Positions 35,242-44,637 of a stretch of DNA of 64,000 nucleotides are shown here, in pieces. The translations under genes were made by a program, and so were the position numbers. Position 1 is the first letter of the stretch. Each line of letters begins with the position of its first letter. The notes beneath the pieces are model-generated. The model searched no databases. It saw only the letters and a program-made list of their open reading frames with translations, and was not told the DNA's origin. The DNA is from Candidatus Litorirhabdus singularis (GTDB lineage Bacteria; Pseudomonadota; Gammaproteobacteria; Pseudomonadales; Halieaceae). The stretch covers positions 434,001-498,000 of the forward strand of contig NZ_SHNN01000002.1 of NCBI RefSeq assembly GCF_026262625.1, read 5' to 3'.

Positions 35242-36440
35242 GCCAAGCGGACGCCAATGTCAGTCTGCTGGTGATCTCCAGCCTTTACCCAAATCCGGCG
35301 CAAGAGCGGCATGGGATTTTCGTTGAGACTCGACTGCGTCATCTGTGTGAGGCAAAACCAGTTAGCGCTCGGGTTATTGCTCCCGTGCCATGGGTGCCGC
35401 CACTGTTAGGTGGAATGGCGCGGTATCAACAGTATGTCGGCATACCGGCGTATGAAGAGCGCCATGGTATACCCGTTCACCACCCGAGATACCTGGTGAT
35501 ACCGTATATCGGCATGCTGCTGACACCGTTCTTTATGTTTCTGTCGCTGCTCATGGCAGTGAACAGGTTGAAGCGGGAAAATATAGAGTTCGACCTTATA
35601 GATGCCCACTACTACTACCCGGATGGGGTAGCGGTAGCACTGCTGGCCACCATATTGAAGCGCACCTTTACGGTGACGGCGCGCGGTACCGATATTAACC
35701 TGATTCCAGAAGTGGCGCTGCCCAAAAAAATGATCTTGTGGGCTGCAGGCCGCGCTGCAGCTTCAATTACTGTCTGTAGTGCTCTCAGGGACCGTATGGT
35801 CGAGATCGGAGCCGATGGACGGAAAGTACACGTGATGCGCAACGGAGTTGATCTGGAGCTATTCAGACCATTAGAGCGTGAACAATGTCGTTCAGAACTG
35901 CTGGTATCAGGAAATACGCTAATCAGTGTAGGGCATCTTATTGATCGTAAGGGGCATGATCTGGTCATCGCCGCGTTGCTCGATTTACCCGACTATTCGC
36001 TTGTCATTGCCGGTGATGGCGAGGAACTTGGCACGCTGCAGCAGCTGGTTGCTCAGCATTGCCTTACTGAACGCGTACGCTTTCTTGGCGCTGTAACACA
36101 ACCGGAGCTATGTCGTTGGTTAAATGCGGCCGATGCTCTGGTTCTAGCCTCCAGTCGCGAGGGCTGGGCCAATGTGCTACTGGAATCCATGGCCTGTGGA
36201 ACGCCAGTGGTAGCGACCAGTATATGGGGCACGCCGGAAGTGGTGGCAGCAGAGGAGGCTGGTGTTTTGGTGGAAACAAGGACCGCTAGCGGTATATCGA
36301 AGGGAGTGCAGAAGCTGTTTGCCGACTATCCGCAGCACTCAAAAACGCGTGCTTACGCGGAGCTGTTCTCGTGGGATGCGACAGTCAACAGCTTGTATAG
36401 CCTTTTTCACTCTCTTACCGCCTGTAAGGCTCAAGCATGA
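35238..36440 (+). CDS. GT4 family glycosyltransferase
   Basis: 400 residues from GTG 35238 in a GTGA overlap. The N-terminus LLVISSLYPNPAQERHGIF is typical of GT4 enzymes in EPS clusters. A long hydrophobic stretch near 95-115 (IGMLLTPFFMFLSLLM) suggests membrane association. The donor half contains VGHLIDRKGHDLVI, VIAGDGEE and SREGWANVLLESMACGTPVV with the EX7E pair. It belongs to the same transcript as the amidotransferase and the next glycosyltransferase (overlap 4 bp). Sugar specificity is unknown. Confidence 0.88.
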   Translation: MSQADANVSLLVISSLYPNPAQERHGIFVETRLRHLCEAKPVSARVIAPVPWVPPLLGGMARYQQYVGIPAYEERHGIPVHHPRYLVIPYIGMLLTPFFMFLSLLMAVNRLKRENIEFDLIDAHYYYPDGVAVALLATILKRTFTVTARGTDINLIPEVALPKKMILWAAGRAAASITVCSALRDRMVEIGADGRKVHVMRNGVDLELFRPLEREQCRSELLVSGNTLISVGHLIDRKGHDLVIAALLDLPDYSLVIAGDGEELGTLQQLVAQHCLTERVRFLGAVTQPELCRWLNAADALVLASSREGWANVLLESMACGTPVVATSIWGTPEVVAAEEAGVLVETRTASGISKGVQKLFADYPQHSKTRAYAELFSWDATVNSLYSLFHSLTACKAQA

Positions 36441-37615
36441 AGATACTTTATCACCACAGAGTGGCGTCAAAAGATGGCCAATACGTGCATGTGGCAGAGA
36501 TTGTAGCGGCATTGCGAGAGCTGGGACACGAGGTGATCGTATCCGAACCAGGATCAACTCAAAGTAAGTCCTTTGGCAAAAGCTCAGACGCCGTATCCAA
36601 TATCAGGAAATATCTGCCAAATTTTATTCATGAATTTGCGGAGTTCGCCTATAGCCTTTTTGACTTCATAAAATTAGTAAGGCTTATTCAGGTTCATCGT
36701 CCAGACGGGATCTATGAGCGATATAACCTGTTTTTCCCTTCAGGCATATGGGCGAAGAAAATTTTCAAAATTCCGTTGGTTCTCGAAATCAATGCCCCGC
36801 TTTATGAAGAGCGCTCTACGCACGGAGAGCTTTCGCTGAAAAGGCTTGCCGAGTGGAGCGAGAGTTATGTATGGCGCAATGCCGATTTTGTATTACCGGT
36901 CACAGGTGTATTGGCAAAGAGGGTGCTGGCGCGGGGCATCCATACAGAGAAGCTGCGAGTCATTCACAATGGTATTAATCGAAAACAGTTTTCGGAGCTA
37001 ATTTCTGACGTTAGCGTGCGCGAAAAACATGGTCTCCAAGGACAGTTGATACTAGGTTTTACAGGTTTTGCACGAGAATGGCACGGGATTGATCGCGTGC
37101 TCGATTTTTTGGCTGAGCACCGCGATGAGAACTGGCACCTTATGCTGGTTGGGGACGGGCCGGTTACTACGAAACTCAACTCACAGGCCAGAAGACTTGG
37201 GATCGAAAACAAGTTCACGGTTACCGGTATCGTCTCAAGAGAACAAATCCCGGAGTACGTCGCGAGCTTTGATATTGCGTTACAACCCGATGTCGTCGAC
37301 TACGCCTCTCCTCTAAAACTATTTGAGTACATGGCTTTGGGTAAAGCTATCATCGCCCCTGACAGTCCGAACATACGGGAAGTTATTACAGATAGAGTTA
37401 ATGGCCTATTATTTGATCCAGCCAACTCAACATCATTTGACGATAAGCTGGCCGCGCTGTGCTTTGATGGCGCTCTCAGAAGCCGGTTTTCAGAAGATGT
37501 TAAGCAGGCACTTTGTGAGGGTGAGTATTTCTGGGATTCCAATGCGGAGAAAATCGCTGCAATATTGCTTTCCCGGACTAATTCCCATGTCGGACTCGGT
37601 ACACAGGCGCCATGA
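36437..37615 (+). CDS. GT4 family glycosyltransferase
   Basis: 392 residues; AAGG lies 7 bases before the ATG. The acceptor half has HHRVASKDGQYVHVAEIV near the N-terminus. The donor half has GFTGFAREWHGIDRVLDFL, MLVGDGP and KLFEYMALGKAIIAPDSPN, the second glutamate of EX7E being replaced as in several EpsH1-associated transferases of this type. Probably the last gene of the core XrtA operon: the compact overlapping arrangement ends here, and downstream the sequence becomes visibly AT-richer. A 59-codon reading frame starts within its stop (ATGA at 37612). Confidence 0.87.
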   Translation: MKILYHHRVASKDGQYVHVAEIVAALRELGHEVIVSEPGSTQSKSFGKSSDAVSNIRKYLPNFIHEFAEFAYSLFDFIKLVRLIQVHRPDGIYERYNLFFPSGIWAKKIFKIPLVLEINAPLYEERSTHGELSLKRLAEWSESYVWRNADFVLPVTGVLAKRVLARGIHTEKLRVIHNGINRKQFSELISDVSVREKHGLQGQLILGFTGFAREWHGIDRVLDFLAEHRDENWHLMLVGDGPVTTKLNSQARRLGIENKFTVTGIVSREQIPEYVASFDIALQPDVVDYASPLKLFEYMALGKAIIAPDSPNIREVITDRVNGLLFDPANSTSFDDKLAALCFDGALRSRFSEDVKQALCEGEYFWDSNAEKIAAILLSRTNSHVGLGTQAP

Positions 37616-37791
37616 CCGTCGCAAGATTATCTGCTATTAAATTTGAACAATGTCTTTTTTTAAGTGAAGCCTTTATACACTTGCGTTCTACCTGTGTGGT
37701 TTCACGAAAGCTCGGGTCGCTATACAGCGCCAAGTTATTGACATGCGAATTACCCAATTGTAATCGTCTATTATTCCGTGCAAATTATTAG
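37612..37791 (+). CDS. Small coupled ORF, 59 codons, possibly a truncated remnant
   Basis: ATG 37612 overlaps the stop of the preceding glycosyltransferase as ATGA, and the frame runs to TAG at 37789-37791. The start MTVARLSAIKFEQCLFL followed by SEAFIHLRSTC faintly recalls the N-terminal helices of transglutaminase-like (lasso-peptide B2-type) proteins that sometimes accompany Asn-synthase-like genes in such clusters; this is a weak impression only. There is no good Shine-Dalgarno. It could be a decayed gene end at the boundary with the variable region, or non-coding. Confidence 0.3.
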   Translation: MTVARLSAIKFEQCLFLSEAFIHLRSTCVVSRKLGSLYSAKLLTCELPNCNRLLFRANY

Positions 37792-37803
37792 GGCTGTGCA
37801 AGC

Positions 37804-39399
37804 ATGCGGTTAAGAAAGTTACCGAATAACGATAACCTGGAACGCTTTCAGAAGTTTTTACTACTTCTCGCATCGCTATTCATTCTCTCGACTGTTCCTG
37901 CATATTGGATTCAAGTACCTGATTCTGGGTGGTATTTAACGAGTGCGGAGACTTTACTCGCTGAATATCGATATTGGTTTAATGGGGCGCCCAATCTACA
38001 TTACTATCCAGGTTTTTCGTCGATTCTGATACCGCCGCTGGTGCTTTTCGGTAAGAACTTTTTTGCACTACAGTTTTATGTAGCATTTATTGCCTTGCTT
38101 GGAGTTTGGGGGTTAAGGAAATACTATTCAGTTAATACCTATGGCTACACCGCCTTATTCTTGCCCATACTGCTTATAACATCTTCCATTTTCACTGAGT
38201 ACATGTATGTTCTTTACAGCGACTGTACGTTTTTAGCGTTAACAATATTTGCTCTCTTATCCTGGCGTAAATATCTAGAAACTTATCAAGTTTCATATTT
38301 GGCTATTTGCTTTCTTTTAGTTTCCATAAGTTCATTGGTACGATTTCAAGGTTTATTTCTTTGCGCCGCTTTCTCGGTAGCTTTGTTGATGCATGCCTGG
38401 TCTCTACGTAAGCGGGTAGATATAGTCAAAATGGCCTGTTTGCTTACTTTGTGCGGTCTGGTGTTTTTACCTTTTGGTATTTGGACGATTCGTAACTATC
38501 TTCTCTACACGCCCGATACGTTTAATATGGCTAACTCACGATTCTTCGGTTTGAGTGGATTAGCTCTATATGCTGAAGGTTTCCCGGGCGGTACTTCCTT
38601 AGCTGGGATTAGTGAGGGGGGGTATATTCCAATTCAAAGAGCTGCACTTTTTTTTGGAGGGTTGCTTGAGTTTTGGTACGGCGGTATCACCCTAACAAAT
38701 AAGAAGATCATATTGCCACTGATTCTCCTTTTATTCGCTTTCGGAGTTAAACCTTGGTTAAAGAGAGCAAATTATTTAGAGTTTTTCTACGTATTGTTTT
38801 CTCTCGCCTATATTGGTAATTCTATTTTTTTCAAGAATAACTTACATATTGTTCTACGCTATTGGATACCGATATTACCGTTTTTTGTTATGATTATGGG
38901 ACTTGGGATACAGTCCATTCTTAATTGGAAGCTTTTAGCTTTTACAAAACCGGTATCGCAAGCTTTTACAGTTTTGTTTGTCATTACTTTACTCGTTATT
39001 TCCCATCCTAACCTAACCAAGCATATCGGATTAGAAGAGAGAAGAGGAGAAGAATCACGAGCGTTAGCTGCTGTAAAAGTCTTTACGGACATCAATATAC
39101 CTATTAATGCAGTAGTAGCGACGACAGAATGGGGGATTATGCCGTCTACTATAGATAGAAGGTCCTTTCCTGTTCTAAATGACCCAGATCACAAAGAAAC
39201 GATAGCTAGAATGTTGAAATATCAAACAGAATTCTTGATAACTTACGGCAAGTTTAGCCGCAGGGACGTTCATGCGCTGAATCTGGTTACCAAGCATAGT
39301 GATGTATTCACAAAGGTGTTTGGGGTAAATGAAGGTGTGCCTAATTTGGCCATTATGGTTTATAAGATTAACTTGAATAAATTAGAAAATATTCTGTAA
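37804..39399 (+). CDS. GT39/ArnT-like polytopic glycosyltransferase (putative)
   Basis: 531 residues, with about 11 predicted membrane helices over residues 18-400 and a soluble C-terminal tail. An acidic residue in the first periplasmic loop (VPDSGWYLTSAETLL) matches the catalytic Asp region of GT39/GT83 enzymes using polyprenyl-phosphate sugars, and LHYYPGFSSILIPP is typical of the next loop. These enzymes transfer sugars on the periplasmic side to glycans, lipids or proteins. The sequence is AT-rich compared with the core operon, with many T-rich codons, which suggests a different ancestry. A gap of 188 bp upstream and 196 bp downstream sets it apart as its own unit. Confidence 0.75.
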   Translation: MRLRKLPNNDNLERFQKFLLLLASLFILSTVPAYWIQVPDSGWYLTSAETLLAEYRYWFNGAPNLHYYPGFSSILIPPLVLFGKNFFALQFYVAFIALLGVWGLRKYYSVNTYGYTALFLPILLITSSIFTEYMYVLYSDCTFLALTIFALLSWRKYLETYQVSYLAICFLLVSISSLVRFQGLFLCAAFSVALLMHAWSLRKRVDIVKMACLLTLCGLVFLPFGIWTIRNYLLYTPDTFNMANSRFFGLSGLALYAEGFPGGTSLAGISEGGYIPIQRAALFFGGLLEFWYGGITLTNKKIILPLILLLFAFGVKPWLKRANYLEFFYVLFSLAYIGNSIFFKNNLHIVLRYWIPILPFFVMIMGLGIQSILNWKLLAFTKPVSQAFTVLFVITLLVISHPNLTKHIGLEERRGEESRALAAVKVFTDINIPINAVVATTEWGIMPSTIDRRSFPVLNDPDHKETIARMLKYQTEFLITYGKFSRRDVHALNLVTKHSDVFTKVFGVNEGVPNLAIMVYKINLNKLENIL

Positions 39400-39595
39400 T
39401 GTCCTGACATTTTTGTGTCGCGCTTATCGTTAAATAGCGGTTTTGCCGCTTCGTAAGCAGATTTTACTCCCCAAACTGTGATCAAGTCCGCGTATCCGAG
39501 GGGTGTAAAACTCGACTTCCCTGTGCATTCGGAATAGCATCAACCAGTGAGTTCTTAGTAACGCAATAATCCCATTACGGCGCGGCTTTAGCTAT

Positions 39596-40558
39596 ATGAA
39601 ACTAATTGTACAGATCCCTTGCTTCAATGAAGAGGGTACACTGCCAGCCACCTTTAATGACATTCCCAAGGTCATTCCTGGGGTTGACATAGTCGAGGTT
39701 CTCATTATTGATGATGGGTCAACCGACCGCACCATCGAAGTGGCCAAAGAACTCGGTGTCGACCACATAATTATCAATAAGAATAACAGGGGACTAGCCA
39801 GATCATTCCGTACCGGGCTGGATGCATGTCTTAAGCTTGACGCTGATATTATTGTGAACACTGATGGCGATAATCAGTACGCTGGGTGGCACATACCCAA
39901 ATTAATACAACCTATAATTGATGCGCGCGCCGACATAGTCATCGGTGACAGGCAGACTGACAATGTGGTGCACTTTTCTAAAGGCAAAAAGATCCTGCAG
40001 AAACTTGGAAGTGCCCTGGTACGCGGGCTTTCTGAGACGAGCGTGCCCGATGCTGTGAGTGGCTTTAGGGCTTATAGCCGTGAAGCAGCCCTGCAGATGA
40101 ATGTCGTTTCCCCCTTTAGCTACACCATTGAGACGCTTATTCAGGCGGGTAAAAAGCACTTAGCTGTGGTGTCAGTAGCAGTGGACACAAATGGAAAAAC
40201 GCGAGACTCCAGGCTCTTCACAAGTATTCCAAAGTTCATAGAACGACAAGTAACCACTATTGTGCGTATGTACACTATGTATCAGCCGCTGCGTGTCTTC
40301 TTCTTCCTCGGGATAATACTGACCTTATTGGGGATTGTGCCGATAACACGTTTCATCTATTTCTATTTCACAGATGGTGGAGCAGGACATATTCAATCGC
40401 TGGTACTTGGCGGCACTTTTACCATATTGGGATTTTTCTCATTTCTTATAGCGCTATTAGCCGACTTAATTGGGTTCAACAGGCAATTATTGGAGATGAC
40501 GCTGGAAAAAGTCCGACGACTTGAGCTTGAGATGGTGGGGCGAGAAAAAGATAGGTGA
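39596..40558 (+). CDS. GT2 family glycosyltransferase with two C-terminal membrane helices (DPMS/GtrB-like)
   Basis: 320 residues. A GT-A fold is evident: VQIPCFNEEGTLPATF at the start, IIDDGSTDRT near 40 and the DXD-type NTDGDNQY near 90, followed by VSGFRAYSREAAL. Two membrane helices are predicted near 235-260 and 270-300, after which comes a charged helical tail. This architecture is that of polyprenyl-phosphate glycosyltransferases, which load a sugar on undecaprenyl phosphate. The neighbouring GT39-like protein could use the product on the periplasmic side; this pairing is inference from adjacency. Confidence 0.88.
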   Translation: MKLIVQIPCFNEEGTLPATFNDIPKVIPGVDIVEVLIIDDGSTDRTIEVAKELGVDHIIINKNNRGLARSFRTGLDACLKLDADIIVNTDGDNQYAGWHIPKLIQPIIDARADIVIGDRQTDNVVHFSKGKKILQKLGSALVRGLSETSVPDAVSGFRAYSREAALQMNVVSPFSYTIETLIQAGKKHLAVVSVAVDTNGKTRDSRLFTSIPKFIERQVTTIVRMYTMYQPLRVFFFLGIILTLLGIVPITRFIYFYFTDGGAGHIQSLVLGGTFTILGFFSFLIALLADLIGFNRQLLEMTLEKVRRLELEMVGREKDR

Positions 40559-40598
40559 TCGACCGCCGCAGAGCGACCTTGCTGCGAAACTAAGGTAG

Positions 40599-41834
40599 CT
40601 AATCTGGAGTTTGAAATGAACGCTCCACAACATCTCTAAATTGCTCTGCGACAACCCTCGAGTCAATGAGTGGCATATTACTTGTGTCCAGCGTCTGCTG
40701 ACTGAGTTGCTTAGACATTTTTAGGACAGCTTCAGCAAGGTCGGAGGCACTACCTGGTCTAACCAGCATGATTCCTGGGGTTTCTTCTGAAATCAGTTCG
40801 TTCATCGCTGGTGAATCTGCAGTAATCAAGGCTGTGCCTGCAGCAAGGATTTGAAAAACCTTGTTCGGGATTACTCTAAGTGACTTACCTTTAGCATTGA
40901 AAACTCCAAGACATATATCGGCGTTTACAATATTTTCTATCAGTTCGTCGTACGGGACCCATTCAATTCTTGTTATCGTGTTTAGAACTTTGGCGCGAAT
41001 CATTTCATCAATTTCAGTTTGCAGTTGGCCCTTACCAATAAGAATCCATTCGACGCCGCATGCTCCAGATTGTTCGAGCAGTTCCGCGGCTTCGACAATA
41101 ACATCGATACCATGCAGCGGTATAAACTGACCATAAAATAGAACCTTGACCCGCTCAGGCGATTCCTGAGATGGCGAAGAAAAAATCTTACGCGGAAATT
41201 TTTCACTTTCCATTCCAACCCAAACCGACTGCACACTGTCCGCAGGCATGCCAAAAAGCTCTTCGATATATTTCGCGTGGGACCAGGTATCAATAAGCCT
41301 GATGTCAGCCAAATTAATGGCTGCGTGTTCAACGTAATATAACAGTTTCGCGATGATGCCTTCCTTGTTCAAAAGCTCCCGGTCTATCACCGTTGTATCG
41401 TAGATGCTTATGAAAATATCCAGGCAGATTTTTGCACCGCGCATCCTGGCAAAGGGATATAGAATAATAATATCAATGATCCCCATGTAGGGTATGAGCA
41501 CCAAATTGTGTTTAGGCGCCCGCAAGTATCTAAAAATCAAAACGGGATAGGCAAATAGCCATTTAGTCAGAATACCCAACTTAGCGCGCACGCCCGTCAG
41601 CTGAGACTTGTCCTCAACGCCTCCCCATACGTCCCTATGGCATTCGATTACTTCGCCGAAGACTAGTCGTGAGGCTGCTATAAGTATCCTGGTACGAGGT
41701 TTGCCGGTATCGTAGGTTCCCCAAACAAGTAACTTCTCATTTATCAAAATAATTCCCGCCGGCACAAATTTTTTCTCCATATCCCAAACCAGGACCTGGG
41801 AATTTTTGCATTTACAGATGTAATTATACGACAC
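40599..41834 (-). CDS. GT4 family glycosyltransferase
   Basis: 411 residues from GTG at the upstream end. The internal ATG at codon 19 (41780) is an equally good or better start, because the family normally begins a few residues before the strand LLVWGTYDTGKPRTRIL. Donor-half motifs are VLFYGQFIPLHGIDVIVEAAELL, here read as YGQFIPLHG and the helix after it, then ILIGKGQL and NKVFQILAAGTALI. It is on the opposite strand to its neighbours, converging with the GT2 gene. Specificity unknown. Confidence 0.85.
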   Translation of the reverse strand: MSYNYICKCKNSQVLVWDMEKKFVPAGIILINEKLLVWGTYDTGKPRTRILIAASRLVFGEVIECHRDVWGGVEDKSQLTGVRAKLGILTKWLFAYPVLIFRYLRAPKHNLVLIPYMGIIDIIILYPFARMRGAKICLDIFISIYDTTVIDRELLNKEGIIAKLLYYVEHAAINLADIRLIDTWSHAKYIEELFGMPADSVQSVWVGMESEKFPRKIFSSPSQESPERVKVLFYGQFIPLHGIDVIVEAAELLEQSGACGVEWILIGKGQLQTEIDEMIRAKVLNTITRIEWVPYDELIENIVNADICLGVFNAKGKSLRVIPNKVFQILAAGTALITADSPAMNELISEETPGIMLVRPGSASDLAEAVLKMSKQLSQQTLDTSNMPLIDSRVVAEQFRDVVERSFQTPD

Positions 41835-41960
41835 GAGCGGAAACCAAGAAAATGACCAGACGCTGAATTAGAGCGAAATAGTGACATTCCCAAGCTTGAA
41901 TAAGTGACATTCAATCGCCAGCAATTTTTAGTTTAACGTAAACGAGCATGTAGCTAGTGA

Positions 41961-43589
41961 ATGTATCTGGGAAAAGTCCAGATTCCTCTCATATCCTTTG
42001 ACCAAATACACCGGCTCTCATACACTATATTCTCAAACGGTAAATATCTAATGCCGAAAAGTAAACCACATATTCCTATGAATAGAGAAAACGGCTCGGC
42101 TATGAACTCCATCAGTCACAGCGAAAATGACCCAGCAAAAAGAATCGCGTCAATAAGAAATCTTTTCAATCTCCTGGATCAATCTGGTATCACCTGGGCG
42201 ATTAGAGGAGAACCTATGGAGCTCTTCAGTTGGGTTAGAGCGGGATCTCGGAAAGATATCGACATCTGGGTCCCGTTGAATGACATGGAAATGTGCATTG
42301 ATGTGGCTATCTCTGCTGGAGGGGTCCCTGTCTGCTCAAGGCCCGGGGTTATGGGCAAGGCTTCCGTACTCAGCGCTATTTTTGTATTTATAGACGTAGA
42401 CGGTTCAGTCATCTCGATGGTGGACTTCAACGGTGGCCCGTCAAGCGCAGGCATAGTAAAAGTGTCAGATGAGGAAACTTACATCAATTCCATTCAGAGA
42501 CCTGCGGGAGTGCCAAGATTTTCAGGAGGAGCAATTCTTACCGATTCGATCGTTAGAAGATTGGTTAGGGGAAAAGGGTTTACCGAGTCGAGAATTGATA
42601 ATGCCAGATCCCATTGGAAGAAAATGGACGACGATGGAAAGAGGCAGTGGTTGGACCTTCATAGAAACAATTTCAACAAAGAGGCAAGCGCTTTTCTGAC
42701 TAGAATTCTGCAGAGCAATAGCGGACAAATTCTGGAGCAGGATTGGAGAAAGGCAAGAAATAATATGCTCTTGAGCTATTTTGGAAGTAGGCCTTTCCTC
42801 CTTATAGTAGGAGTCATTGACAAACTTCTTTATTCCAGAAAGCCGAGGCAACGAACTATTAATCCCGCGGGGGCCAGGCCTGCTGCAACATCGGTTGCGA
42901 TAATAGGCACCGATGGAACAGGGAAATCGAGCACAGTTAGTAGCGTAGAGCAAAATTTGCGTAGATTTTGCCTCCCTGTAGAAATATTCTATTTCGGAAG
43001 AGTCCGTGGCGGACTACCCGGGGTTGAATTTCTGCAGAAAAAGCTCAGCACACTCTTCACCAAAAAGTCCGGTGAAGTATATTTGGACGCGGGACCGAAA
43101 AGCGAAGATCGCTCAGCGCTGGAGAAAGCTACCAGATGGATTGGCAGCTATTTTTACGTTCTGGACTATTTTTCAAGATATGTAGTGTATGTTTTTCCAT
43201 CCATTATCAGAAGGAAGATTATAGTATTTGATCGCTACGTATATGACTTGAAAATTATGCCCTATTCAAGCCGCGTTGCAGCTCTTTTGATTGAGAAAAT
43301 TGTTCCAAAACCCAGTTTGATCTGCTTTTTGGATGTGGATGAAAATACGATATTTGCTAGAAGAAAGGAACGCACATTGGAAGAGGTGGTGCGTCAGCAA
43401 GACATTTTGAGAAACGCAACGCAGCGCAATACAGCAAAAGATAGACGCATATCAATAAGTGGTAAGTTCCCCTTGACCGACACGGCTTATCAGCTTACCA
43501 GAGCAGCGATTACCGTCTCTTTCAGAAAAGAAATCCAGAATCTTGGTATAGAGCACAAGGTTCTTGCGGATGTAAGATCGAAGATTTGA
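41961..43589 (+). CDS. Nucleotidyltransferase-like domain fused to a thymidylate-kinase-like P-loop domain
   Basis: 542 residues from the first ATG. In-frame ATGs at 42051, 42078 and 42102 are possible, and none has a clear ribosome-binding site. Residues about 60-180 contain WAIRGEPMELFSWVRAG and RKDIDIWVP, the G...D-x-D pattern of minimal nucleotidyltransferases. Residues about 310-540 are a kinase domain with Walker A GTDGTGKS (316-323), VFDRYVYDL as the DR motif and a lid with many basic residues (FARRKERTLEEVV). Thymidylate-kinase-like enzymes in polysaccharide clusters are believed to phosphorylate sugars or related compounds rather than dTMP. The actual substrate is unknown. AT-rich, single gene between oppositely oriented neighbours. 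Confidence 0.68.
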   Translation: MYLGKVQIPLISFDQIHRLSYTIFSNGKYLMPKSKPHIPMNRENGSAMNSISHSENDPAKRIASIRNLFNLLDQSGITWAIRGEPMELFSWVRAGSRKDIDIWVPLNDMEMCIDVAISAGGVPVCSRPGVMGKASVLSAIFVFIDVDGSVISMVDFNGGPSSAGIVKVSDEETYINSIQRPAGVPRFSGGAILTDSIVRRLVRGKGFTESRIDNARSHWKKMDDDGKRQWLDLHRNNFNKEASAFLTRILQSNSGQILEQDWRKARNNMLLSYFGSRPFLLIVGVIDKLLYSRKPRQRTINPAGARPAATSVAIIGTDGTGKSSTVSSVEQNLRRFCLPVEIFYFGRVRGGLPGVEFLQKKLSTLFTKKSGEVYLDAGPKSEDRSALEKATRWIGSYFYVLDYFSRYVVYVFPSIIRRKIIVFDRYVYDLKIMPYSSRVAALLIEKIVPKPSLICFLDVDENTIFARRKERTLEEVVRQQDILRNATQRNTAKDRRISISGKFPLTDTAYQLTRAAITVSFRKEIQNLGIEHKVLADVRSKI

Positions 43590-43697
43590 TCCAACGGACT
43601 CTTCCAATTTAGGGAAAAATATATTGCAGCGGCAAGCAACTGCGTCTGTTTTTGAAGTCAACCGATAGATATATACAACTATGTTCATAGGCCGCCA

Positions 43698-44633
43698 ATG
43701 CTCCTGAAAAAACAGCACCTATCTGCAATTTTACTGGTATCCATAACGATACTCAGTTTTTTCTACATTCGAGAGTATTCAGACCAGTTTCTCAAAATCA
43801 CTGAGGTTGGGGCCAGCAGCATTGCCATTTTGGTTGTATTATTTTTGGTAAGCAGAGCTCTAATTGTTCTCCCAATGATTTGGTTTTTATCGAAACATAA
43901 TGCCAGGATGAGCGTCCTGGAGGCAATAAAACTCGACTTAAGTACTGCCTACCTAAACTATCTTCCACTTAAAGCTGGCCTATTTGCAAAGGGGGCTTAC
44001 CTCAAAAAGGTACACAATATACGCTACACGGATTACGTTTCTATTTCCCTATCGCTGACCATCATCCAAATGCTAACGGTGGGTGTTTTAGGAACCGGTA
44101 TATCGATCTACATTAACTCAGGGGTTTTGATCTCATCCATTTTCATTGGATTAAGCACGGCGTGCATCCTGGTTCTAAACATCCCTACTAAATGGTTAAG
44201 AAGTAATTTTTTTGAGAAAAACCGAGTATCGAGTGTTATTGCAGATATTGTTGTCGGGTGGCAAATAATGACCAGTGATTCCCGGTTTTTCGCCATTGTA
44301 TTGCTATTCATTTGCTCTGCCACGCTGTCTGTCGGACTCCGTTTGGTACTCTGCTATTCGTTCTTGTCTTTAGAAACCGGAATTGCTGAAATTCTTCTTA
44401 TATCTCTCGCATCAATACCAGTTCGAGTTATTGGGATAGTACCTGGCGCAATTGGCATAAGAGAAGCGGTGATCGGCGCCTTCGACTTGGCTTTGGGCGG
44501 TAACTTTCAAGCTGGAGTAATTGCGGCATCACTCGACCGGCTAATTTTGCTAGGATGTTTGTTTGTACTTGGTCCACTTGCGACACATAGCCTCTCTAAA
44601 AAAATGCTAGATCAACCCGAAGATACCGGATGA
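43698..44633 (+). CDS. Lysylphosphatidylglycerol synthase TM-like (UPF0104) membrane protein
   Basis: 311 residues with about eight membrane helices. The stretch LPLKAGLFAKGAYLKKVHNI and, later, RVIGIVPGAIGIREAVIG carry the conserved pattern of the AglD2/MprF flippase-domain family (PF03706). It has no soluble aminoacyl-transferase domain, so it is not MprF. In polysaccharide loci such proteins are thought to flip lipid-linked sugars or lipids. The next gene starts 4 bp after this stop, so the two are likely cotranslated. Confidence 0.78.
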   Translation: MLLKKQHLSAILLVSITILSFFYIREYSDQFLKITEVGASSIAILVVLFLVSRALIVLPMIWFLSKHNARMSVLEAIKLDLSTAYLNYLPLKAGLFAKGAYLKKVHNIRYTDYVSISLSLTIIQMLTVGVLGTGISIYINSGVLISSIFIGLSTACILVLNIPTKWLRSNFFEKNRVSSVIADIVVGWQIMTSDSRFFAIVLLFICSATLSVGLRLVLCYSFLSLETGIAEILLISLASIPVRVIGIVPGAIGIREAVIGAFDLALGGNFQAGVIAASLDRLILLGCLFVLGPLATHSLSKKMLDQPEDTG

Positions 44634-44637
44634 GACC

